Below are positions 1 through 4,845 of a DNA stretch of 5,241 bases, piece after piece. Each line of letters starts with the position of its first letter. Position 1 is the stretch's first letter. Under the pieces are notes generated by a model that saw only the letters and a program-made list of their open reading frames with translations, was not told the origin of the DNA and did no database searches. The stretch comes from Bacillota bacterium (GTDB lineage Bacteria > Bacillota > Clostridia > Christensenellales > CAG-138), in assembly GCA_023396535.1 (NCBI GenBank), contig JAEWWD010000029.1, forward strand, positions 1 to 5,241. Reading direction: 5' to 3'. The position numbers were made by a program, and so were the translations under genes.

Positions 1-850
1 CGCCCTCAGGATACGCACCGTAAGCGCGGATGACGGATACGATGAGGCCGCAGCCTGCCGCGAAAATTGCCTGCCCGCTCACGGTCATGGGGCTGGTGGC
101 GTAATCCGTCGCCATGAACACGGCGCCGAACATAACGCCGCCACTCAGAATAGCTGCAAGCGGATCGCCGTCGAACGTAAACGCGCCCTGCGTGCCGAGC
201 GCCCAGGAAAACAGCGCCGTCACAGCCAGGAATATAACGGGCACATGGCCGATAATGGTGCCGCGAATGACCAGGTACAGGAAGCCCAGCAGTATGGCGG
301 CCTTGCAGACCTCACCAATGCAGCCGGGAATATTGCCCAAAAACAGATCCATGACGCCGCCCGCCTGCACGCCGGCCAGCGGAGTTGCCGAAGAAACGGC
401 GTCCACCGGCTGGAAATAGGTGGGTAGCGTCCACGCCGTCATGTGCACAGGCCAGGACGCGAGCAGCACGGCACGCGCCGCCAGGGCGGGATTCATGAAG
501 TTATGGCCCAAGCCGCCGAACAATTGCTTGACGAATATGACGGCAAAGAAGCTGCCGATCATCGCCAGCCACCACGGCGCGGAAGCGGGCAGGTTCAGGC
601 CAAGCAGAAGGCCGGTTACGGCAGCGGAAAGATCGGTGATGCGCACCGGCTGCCCGGTAACGCTCTGCCAGGCAAATTCCGCAAGAACTGCGGAAACCAC
701 GCTGACTACCAGCAGAACAGCCGCCTGCAACCCAAAGTAATATACGCCGGCGATTGTCGTGGGCAGCAACGCGATGAGCACATCCCGCATCAGGCTCGTC
801 GTATTGTCTGCGCTGCGGATATGCGGCGCGCTGGAAACATGCAAATTCAT
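1..850 (-). CDS. rnfD: RnfD, membrane FMN subunit of the Rnf complex (3' end beyond window)
   Basis: RnfD is an integral membrane subunit of the Rnf ferredoxin:NAD+ oxidoreductase, which couples electron transfer to Na+ or H+ transport. The frame is open from the ATG at 850 to the left edge: 283 residues, probably lacking about 30 C-terminal ones. Roughly nine hydrophobic segments are visible, for example about residues 23-60, 75-112, 183-220 and 232-278. Family landmarks are FGGLGHNFMNPALAARA (111-127), DAVSSATPL (150-158), ATDYATSPMT (247-256) and the terminal IRAYGAYPEG. By analogy with characterised RnfD proteins, Thr156 in SSAT would carry the covalent FMN; many homologues read SGAT there. 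The start lies 6 nt after the rnfC stop, with GAGGGGG at 860-866 as ribosome binding site, so the two genes are one operon. rnfG, E, A and B are expected to the left of the window. Confidence 0.95.
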   Translation of the reverse strand, partial: MNLHVSSAPHIRSADNTTSLMRDVLIALLPTTIAGVYYFGLQAAVLLVVSVVSAVLAEFAWQSVTGQPVRITDLSAAVTGLLLGLNLPASAPWWLAMIGSFFAVIFVKQLFGGLGHNFMNPALAARAVLLASWPVHMTAWTLPTYFQPVDAVSSATPLAGVQAGGVMDLFLGNIPGCIGEVCKAAILLGFLYLVIRGTIIGHVPVIFLAVTALFSWALGTQGAFTFDGDPLAAILSGGVMFGAVFMATDYATSPMTVSGQAIFAAGCGLIVSVIRAYGAYPEG

Positions 851-856
851 ATCGCC

Positions 857-2194
857 TTACCCCCTCTTTGCCGCCAGGGCAATCATGTCCTTGGCGTTCT
901 TGAACGATGCCGCAAGCTGCAGCCGCGCAGGGCAAATATACGAACAGGAACCGCACACGATGCAATCCTGTACGTTGAGTTCCTGCGCGTGATCGTAATC
1001 TCCCTCATCGCAATACGGCTTGAGCAGATATGGTCTGAGCCCCGCGGGACACACGAGCACGCAGCGCGCGCAGCGGATGCAGGGCGTTTCTTCAAAGAAT
1101 TTCGCCTCGTCCTGGTTATAAACCACGATGCCGTTTGTCGCCTTGGTCATGCTTACGGTATCGCTGGGCGCGCAGAGACCTGTCATGCCGCCGCCGGCGA
1201 CGATCTTGCCCGGGTCCTCCGAATACCCGTCGCAGATATTGATGGCGTCGATGAAGCTCGTACCGATACGAAGGCGTAGATTGGACGGATCCCGCACGCA
1301 GCCGGTTACCGTCGTGATACGGGAGATCAGGGGCTTCCCCTGTGTGATCGCATCGGCTATCGCCGCCGCCGTGCCGACGTTGAGCACGATGGCGTGCACG
1401 TCTATCGGCAGCTTTTTCTGCGGGACCTGGCGGCCGGTAACCGCCTGAATCAACTGTTTTTCACCGCCCTGCGGGTACTTGGTCGGAAGGGAAAGCACTT
1501 CCACGCCCTGACGCCCTTTGGCTGCTTCCCGCATGGCGGTTATGGCTTCGGGCTTGTTATCCTCAATGGCGATAACGCCGCGCCTGACACTGAGCGCGCG
1601 CATGGCCGCGCGCAATCCGTCCACAATTTTCCCGGAGCTTTCCAGCATCAGCCGGTAATCGGCTGTGAGATAGGTTTCGCACTCGGAACCGTTGAGTATG
1701 ATGGTATCGCAGTACTGTCCCTCGCGCAGAGCGAATTTGACGTGCGTGGGAAACGCCGCGCCGCCCATACCGCAAATACCCGCATTTTTAATGGCGGGTA
1801 CTATGAGCGAGGGATCGACTTCTTCCACGTCCCCAATGCCCTGAATGCCGTCCGCCCATTCATCCCGGCGATCGTTCAGAATGGTTACGGTCGTCATGGG
1901 ACGCCCATTGAGCTGCAGCGTATCGGATACATCGATTACCTCGCCGGATACGCTCGCGTGTACAGGCAGCCCCAGGAAGCCAACGGGCTCGCCGATGACC
2001 TGGCCGAGCAGGACATGGTCTCCTTTTTGCACACAGGGTTTGCTGGGAGCGCCCAGATGCATCCCCATCAGGATGCAGACCTTATCCGCCGTAAATTCCC
2101 GAATAGGCACGTCTTTGGTGGGAAGTTTGCCCTCATGTTTTTCACGCAGAGGGTGGACGCCTCCCTTGAAGGTATGCTTTGGCAAAGCCGGCAC
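857..2194 (-). CDS. rnfC: RnfC, NADH-binding Fe-S subunit of the Rnf complex
   Basis: RnfC is the peripheral cytoplasmic subunit of Rnf that exchanges electrons with NAD(H) and is related to the NuoF subunit of complex I. The 445-residue product starts with the family signature TFKGGVHP (8-15). A glycine-rich GMGGAAFPT (142-150) and NGSECETYLTADY (168-180) mark the NADH/FMN fold, and PQGGEKQLI (241-249) is also typical. Two [4Fe-4S] motifs follow: CxxCxxCxxxCP at 372-383 and again at 411-422. Length is normal for the short clostridial form, which lacks the long C-terminal extension of enterobacterial RnfC. The start is uncertain. GTG at 2194 has AGAAAGGA only 2 nt upstream, too close. TTG at 2185 is 11 nt from it and would give an N-terminus MPKHTFKGGVHP. 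rnfC is the first gene of its operon, preceded by a long structured leader, and rnfD follows after 6 nt. Confidence 0.96.
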   Translation of the reverse strand: MPALPKHTFKGGVHPLREKHEGKLPTKDVPIREFTADKVCILMGMHLGAPSKPCVQKGDHVLLGQVIGEPVGFLGLPVHASVSGEVIDVSDTLQLNGRPMTTVTILNDRRDEWADGIQGIGDVEEVDPSLIVPAIKNAGICGMGGAAFPTHVKFALREGQYCDTIILNGSECETYLTADYRLMLESSGKIVDGLRAAMRALSVRRGVIAIEDNKPEAITAMREAAKGRQGVEVLSLPTKYPQGGEKQLIQAVTGRQVPQKKLPIDVHAIVLNVGTAAAIADAITQGKPLISRITTVTGCVRDPSNLRLRIGTSFIDAINICDGYSEDPGKIVAGGGMTGLCAPSDTVSMTKATNGIVVYNQDEAKFFEETPCIRCARCVLVCPAGLRPYLLKPYCDEGDYDHAQELNVQDCIVCGSCSYICPARLQLAASFKNAKDMIALAAKRG

Positions 2195-2343
2195 CGTCCT
2201 TTCTGAAAAATGAAGGGGCCTTATCCCTTATTCTTTCAACAAGAAAAAAGGGCATACTACCCTCTCCATACAATAAGATCAGGTCTAAATTTCCAGAATG
2301 AGCTTGTCCGACAAAAACGCGGCAAACGGCCGAGTTTCCGTCC
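2195..2343 (-). promoter_or_regulatory. Structured 5' leader of the rnf operon, possible attenuator
   Basis: If transcription starts near 2343, rnfC has a leader of about 150 nt. Reading the minus strand, three local hairpins can be drawn near rnfC. H2 (2265-2247) pairs AGAGGG with CCCTTT around a 7-nt loop, and its 3' arm runs into a T6 tract (2249-2244). H3 (2229-2213) pairs AAGGG with CCCTT and is followed, after CA, by T5 (2210-2206) just before the ribosome binding site. A third hairpin, 2252-2225, pairs CCCTT with AAGGG and TTCTT with AAGAA. It uses the 3' arm of H2 plus its T-tract and the 5' arm of H3, so it excludes both. A 13-codon ORF (ATG at 2269, TAA at 2230-2228) covers these arms but has no visible ribosome binding site. 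The pairing is seen directly; attenuation is inference. No known riboswitch class was recognised. Confidence 0.4.
2313..2340 (-). terminator. Hairpin with T-tract at the 5' end of the rnf leader
   Basis: On the minus strand, CGGAAAC (2340-2334) pairs with GTTT-G-CCG (2327-2320), giving seven base pairs with one bulged G around a 6-nt loop. CG and then T5 (2317-2313) follow. This resembles a small intrinsic terminator placed almost at the transcription start predicted from the 2350-2358 promoter. It may instead be a 5' stabilising stem. The T-tract lies only on the minus strand, so it would not act on plus-strand transcripts. Confidence 0.3.
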
Positions 2344-2349
2344 GCTGGT

Positions 2350-2358
2350 AGTATAGCA
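2350..2358 (-). promoter_or_regulatory. Extended -10 promoter candidate for rnfCD
   Basis: The minus strand reads TGCTATACT, an extended -10 element (TGn plus a 5/6 match to TATAAT). No good -35 lies 16-18 nt upstream, which is acceptable for extended -10 promoters. Predicted start is near 2343. A competing minus-strand option is TTGACT (2410-2405) with a weak TAAATT 16 nt downstream. Confidence 0.45.
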
Positions 2359-2388
2359 CATTTTATATCCAACTGCATTATGAATTTA

Positions 2389-2404
2389 TGGTATAGTTCC
2401 TATA
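2389..2404 (+). promoter_or_regulatory. Extended -10 promoter and overlapping palindrome for the TauE/SafE pair
   Basis: TGGTATAGT (2389-2397) is an extended -10 on the plus strand with no convincing -35. The -10 is half of a perfect inverted repeat, TATAG-ttc-CTATA (2392-2404), which would also span the expected start site near 2404. A repressor binding such a palindrome would block transcription, but no regulator can be assigned and short AT-rich palindromes arise by chance. The message would begin only about 22 nt before the ATG at 2426. Confidence 0.4.
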
Positions 2405-2425
2405 AGTCAAGTGCATGATACGCAT

Positions 2426-2794
2426 ATGCGGAAAGATATTCGCGACAATAAAACCGTACTGTTCTTAGCGGCGGTTTGCACGGGCCTTGCAAACGGCCTT
2501 TTTGGAGCGGGCGGCGGCATGCTGGCCGTCGTTGTACTGGAACGGATCTGTAAGCTTGAAAGTGAGCGGGCGCACGCCACGGCGCTGATGGTCATGCTTC
2601 CGCTCTCGGTCGTCAGCCTTATCGTATATCTGCTGCGCGGAGCGCTACGTTTTGACGCCGTGCCCGCCGTAGTGATCGGCATACTGCCAGGCTGCTTTTT
2701 GGGCGCAAAGCTGCTGGGCCGTTTGCGCACGGTATGGATCGACAGGTTGTTCAGCCTGCTTATGCTGGCGGCCGGCATTCGGCTGCTGCTATGA
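2426..2794 (+). CDS. TauE/SafE (TSUP) family half-transporter, first subunit
   Basis: This is a 122-residue membrane protein with about four hydrophobic segments. The first contains the family's glycine-rich turn, GLFGAGGGMLAV (residues 24-35 counted from the ATG). Full-length TauE/SafE permeases are about 250 residues and consist of two homologous halves, each carrying such a turn. This gene encodes only one half and its partner follows directly. Known members export or import anions such as sulfite, sulfoacetate, taurine or organic acids; the substrate here cannot be read from the sequence. The end overlaps the next start by 4 nt (ATGA, 2791-2794), implying coupled translation and probably a 1:1 heterodimer. 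An in-frame GTG at 2411 is an alternative start. Neither start has a recognisable ribosome binding site. The glycine turn lacks the proline that usually follows it, which the partner has. Confidence 0.85.
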   Translation: MRKDIRDNKTVLFLAAVCTGLANGLFGAGGGMLAVVVLERICKLESERAHATALMVMLPLSVVSLIVYLLRGALRFDAVPAVVIGILPGCFLGAKLLGRLRTVWIDRLFSLLMLAAGIRLLL

Positions 2795-3156
2795 ATTGGT
2801 TATGGTTCATGATCGCCGGATTATCGGCGGGCATATTATCCGGTATGGGAATGGGCGGCGGCACAGTGCTCATTCCCATACTGACGCTGCTCCTCAGCGT
2901 TGACCAGCATGCGGCGCAGGGCGTCAACATGATGGTGTTCCTCCCCGGCGCTCTGCTTGCGCTGTGGGTTCACCGGCGGGACGGGCGGCTTGCCGTAAAA
3001 GAAGGCTTATCGCTGCTTCTATGGGGCGTCGTCGGCGCCACAGGGGGCGCGTTTATCGCGACATGCCTGAGCGCGGAGTGGCTGAAAAGAGCATTCGGCG
3101 CATTTTTGATCGTACTTGCATTCGTGCAGTGGCGCAGTTCCGGGAAAAAGAAGTAA
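2791..3156 (+). CDS. TauE/SafE (TSUP) family half-transporter, second subunit
   Basis: This 121-residue membrane protein has about four hydrophobic segments and the turn SGMGMGGGTVLIPIL (17-31), the classic TauE/SafE signature with its proline. It then has GVNMMVFLPGALLALW (44-59) and a second glycine-rich helix, GVVGATGGAFIA (79-90). It aligns by eye with the upstream protein over its whole length, so the pair equals one full permease split at the internal repeat. The start at 2791 is chosen because it forms the ATGA overlap and begins right before the first membrane helix. An upstream in-frame ATG at 2734 would add 19 residues that read another frame of the upstream gene. No ribosome binding site is visible, which fits translational coupling. 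The C-terminus is basic (SSGKKK), consistent with a cytoplasmic end. No plus-strand terminator was found after it. Confidence 0.87.
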   Translation: MNWLWFMIAGLSAGILSGMGMGGGTVLIPILTLLLSVDQHAAQGVNMMVFLPGALLALWVHRRDGRLAVKEGLSLLLWGVVGATGGAFIATCLSAEWLKRAFGAFLIVLAFVQWRSSGKKK

Positions 3157-3186
3157 CGCCTGTCGGCATCATCTTTTCCTTAACGT

Positions 3187-3230
3187 AAAAAGGGGCCAGG
3201 GAGCCTGCATGTATTACTTACTCCCTGACC
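3187..3230 (-). terminator. Intrinsic terminator of the EFR1-XRE unit
   Basis: On the minus strand, GGTCAGGGAG (3230-3221) pairs with CTCCCTGGCC (3203-3194) as a 10-bp stem with one T-G wobble and a 17-nt loop. CC and T5 (3191-3187) follow. It lies 35 nt after the stop of the XRE gene, as expected for its terminator. The plus strand has no T-run after the stem, so it is not obviously bidirectional. 3157-3265 holds nothing else that I can identify. Confidence 0.85.
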
Positions 3231-3265
3231 ATAACGTCCATGTAACCCCGCAAATCGGAAATACG

Positions 3266-3838
3266 CTACCGGCTGATCAGATCCTCCGGGTCCATATCCA
3301 GAATAACCGCGACTTGCTGCAGATATGAATCGGGCAAAGCGGCGCCCGTTTCCCAATTTTGTATGTCCTCTGGCCGAACACCGACCGCTTCCGCCAGTTG
3401 CTGTTCCGACATCCCCTTTGCAAGACGTGCATAACGCAAACGGCCGCTCAGAGTAAGTTCCTCCACGCGCATCGCGCGAGGGCTGTATTCCAGCACATCC
3501 GCGTAATCCTCCAGTTCGCTGATGGGATATGCATATCCTTCTCGCGGGAGATCCCCTTCCATGCGCCCCGTCCGCGGCGACGGTTTCAGGCTGTATACGA
3601 ACACGGGCGCGCGCAACGAAGCCGCTTTGGTGAGCAAATCGACTATTTTTTCCACCCGCTCTTCAGGAATATGCGTCGTAACGCCCACGCTGCCGCACGC
3701 GATATAGGATTGAACAAACCGAACGGCCAGCCGGCCGAGACGCACTTGTGTATAGGAAGCGCCATGCTCGCTGTCCGTTATCCATTCGGGCTTGAATCCG
3801 CGGCTGATGAGATAGGCTTCTATTTCTTTTGCGTTCAT
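3266..3838 (-). CDS. XRE-family regulator with an unrecognised N-terminal domain
   Basis: The 190-residue product ends in an XRE/HTH_3 DNA-binding domain (about 131-188). LSGRLRYARLAKGMSEQQLA starts it, followed by AVGVRPEDIQNWETG and a leucine-rich last helix, the usual five-helix pattern. Residues 1-125 match no family I know. They begin with an acidic helix (EIEAYLISRG), contain alternating hydrophobic segments (GRLAVRFVQSYIA, APVFVYSL) and end in a charged ELEDYADVLEY linker, suggesting a small alpha/beta sensing or oligomerising domain. A DNA-binding domain at the C-terminus is less common in this family than one at the N-terminus. AGGGAG lies about 11 nt before the ATG. The gene follows the EFR1 gene after 75 nt with no convincing promoter and precedes a strong terminator, so co-transcription is likely. 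It may control its own operon; its target and ligand are unknown. Confidence 0.85.
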   Translation of the reverse strand: MNAKEIEAYLISRGFKPEWITDSEHGASYTQVRLGRLAVRFVQSYIACGSVGVTTHIPEERVEKIVDLLTKAASLRAPVFVYSLKPSPRTGRMEGDLPREGYAYPISELEDYADVLEYSPRAMRVEELTLSGRLRYARLAKGMSEQQLAEAVGVRPEDIQNWETGAALPDSYLQQVAVILDMDPEDLISR

Positions 3839-3913
3839 GTCAGTGCGCTCCCTCTAAAGTAGTAATATACCCATGAATAAACCGTTCCGGGAGCATGTAA
3901 TCGCCCGCGTCTT

Positions 3914-4669
3914 TTATAACTCCGGTTCCTCCGTCAAATAATACCTGGGCTTTCCCCTGGAAGCGTTTGTGTATTCGATCGCTTCCGTCGGGCAGCCGCA
4001 GATGCAGGCCATGCAGTGCGTGCAGTTCCCGCCCCATCGCGGCGCTCCATCGATGATTTGTATGTTATTCAGGGGGCATAGCTCCGCGCATTTGCCACAG
4101 CTGATGCAGGCATTGGTGAAGCGAAATCCCTTCGCATTGATAAACGCGTAGAATGCCGGGTTAAACAGCCAGCTCTGCAGCCCGCCCGTTATCGATACGC
4201 GCGGCTCCTTAAGCTGCATGCCCTTATTAATGCGATCCGCAATTTCACGAATACCTGGACCCGCCATCTGTACTATTCTTCCCGCCGTTGCTTTGTCGGG
4301 CACGGAGAACATGGCGACATAGTTTTCCGGCATGACGACGGACGCAAATCCCCTGAATACGAACGCTTTCTGTTTACAAATCTCTTTGATATATTGCGCC
4401 GCATTCCCCGCGCCATCGCCGCAGGTCATGACAAAATATGCCCGGTCGTTTCCGTTAAATTCGGTCTGGAGAATATTCTCGCGCACGACGCGCGGTATAC
4501 GCCAGGCGTATGCGGGCGTTACAAATACAAACGGCTGATCAGAATGGAGAGGGCCGGTATCCCCCTTCTTGATACGCCCGTTCATGGATACGACGGTATC
4601 CCCCGTTATTTTCGCGATAGCCCGCGCCACATACCGGCTGTTTCCCGTGCCGGAAAAATACAGTATCAT
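3914..4669 (-). CDS. EFR1-type flavodoxin/4Fe-4S ferredoxin fusion protein
   Basis: The 251-residue product joins a flavodoxin-like domain to a two-cluster ferredoxin. The N-terminus MILYFSGTGNSRYVA carries the FMN phosphate loop SGTGNS (6-11). TPAYAWRIP (51-59) and MTCGDGAGNA (81-90) are the expected later flavin-contact loops. The C-terminal part has CxxCxxCxxxC at 188-198 and again at 216-226, two [4Fe-4S] clusters as in bacterial ferredoxins. EFR1 (EFR1 family ferrodoxin) proteins are common in gut Clostridia and are presumed cytoplasmic low-potential electron carriers or flavin oxidoreductases; their partners are mostly unknown. The nearby rnf operon is a plausible but unproven link. The start at 4669 begins at the canonical MIxYFSGTGN and has GGAGG 7 nt upstream. 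An in-frame ATG at 4714 would add 15 residues but lies inside the promoter -10. The XRE gene follows on the same strand. Confidence 0.92.
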   Translation of the reverse strand: MILYFSGTGNSRYVARAIAKITGDTVVSMNGRIKKGDTGPLHSDQPFVFVTPAYAWRIPRVVRENILQTEFNGNDRAYFVMTCGDGAGNAAQYIKEICKQKAFVFRGFASVVMPENYVAMFSVPDKATAGRIVQMAGPGIREIADRINKGMQLKEPRVSITGGLQSWLFNPAFYAFINAKGFRFTNACISCGKCAELCPLNNIQIIDGAPRWGGNCTHCMACICGCPTEAIEYTNASRGKPRYYLTEEPEL

Positions 4670-4704
4670 CGCTCTCCCTCCCAAATCTGTGAGATTGCCT
4701 GAAT

Positions 4705-4713
4705 AGTATACCA
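4705..4713 (-). promoter_or_regulatory. Extended -10 promoter candidate for the EFR1-XRE unit
   Basis: The minus strand reads TGGTATACT, an extended -10 with a 5/6 match to TATAAT and no clear -35. The start would fall near 4698, leaving a leader of about 29 nt with a GGAGG site. It differs by one base from the TauE/SafE promoter element TGGTATAGT at 2389-2397. Confidence 0.5.
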
Positions 4714-4717
4714 TATT

Positions 4718-4746
4718 TTGTGCATTTGTGATGACTTACTTATACT
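4718..4746 (+). promoter_or_regulatory. Sigma70/SigA-type promoter candidate for the phosphatase gene
   Basis: TTGTGC (4718-4723) and TATACT (4741-4746) are separated by 17 nt. The -10 matches 5 of 6 positions and the -35 three. The start would be near 4753, giving a leader of about 90 nt. The -35 sits in a direct repeat, TTTGTGCA then TTTGTGAT (4717-4732), next to the divergent EFR1 promoter. An alternative TTGCCA (4768-4773) has only a poor -10 (TGAATT). Confidence 0.35.
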
Positions 4747-4758
4747 TTTCATACATTT

Positions 4759-4775
4759 TATGGTTTCTTGCCATA
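4759..4775. repeat. Short inverted repeat between divergent promoters
   Basis: TATGG (4759-4763) and CCATA (4771-4775) form a perfect 5-bp inverted repeat around a 7-nt AT-rich centre. It lies just downstream of the predicted phosphatase start. It could be an operator, but five-base arms are weak evidence. The rest of 4670-4845 is AT-rich promoter sequence; no clear tandem Pho-box repeats were seen. Confidence 0.25.
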
Positions 4776-4845
4776 CCCTTAATCGGAATTTGAATTAACC
4801 CACTTACACTGTAACTGACAAGATGCAAAAAGGGGGATTCATTAC

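Noticed and set aside
501..965. Minus-strand open frame of 154 codons overlapping the rnfC-rnfD junction
   Set aside because: Same strand but wrong frame; rnfD and rnfC are clear in the other frames and this product is low in hydrophobic periodicity and has no family features.
443..1279. Long plus-strand open frame of 278 codons
   Set aside because: It lies antisense to rnfD and rnfC. Its product is rich in Arg, Ala, His and Gln with no domain, as expected for a frame opposite GC-rich coding sequence.
1394..2206. Plus-strand open frame of 270 codons
   Set aside because: It is fully antisense to rnfC, whose Fe-S and nucleotide motifs prove the coding strand. No recognisable protein features.
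2195..2343. Known riboswitch in the rnf leader
   Set aside because: I could not match the conserved cores of the common classes (FMN, SAM, TPP, cobalamin, glycine); only simple hairpins are visible.
2142..2378. Minus-strand open frame of 78 codons covering the rnf leader
   Set aside because: It crosses the promoter and the hairpins, ends out of frame inside rnfC and has no ribosome binding site.
2734..2790. Longer start for the second TauE/SafE gene at ATG 2734
   Set aside because: It would add 19 polar residues overlapping the upstream gene; the ATGA overlap at 2791 is the usual coupled start.
3359..3862. Plus-strand open frame of 167 codons
   Set aside because: Antisense to the XRE gene, with no domain or ribosome binding site.
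4670..4714. Longer EFR1 start at ATG 4714
   Set aside because: The ATG overlaps the TGGTATACT promoter element, while ATG 4669 has GGAGG at good spacing and begins at the canonical family N-terminus.
4733..4800. Pho box upstream of the phosphatase
   Set aside because: ATAC occurs at 4742, 4751 and 4773, but spacing (9 and 22) and flanks do not make a convincing set of 11-bp-phased TTAACA-like repeats.
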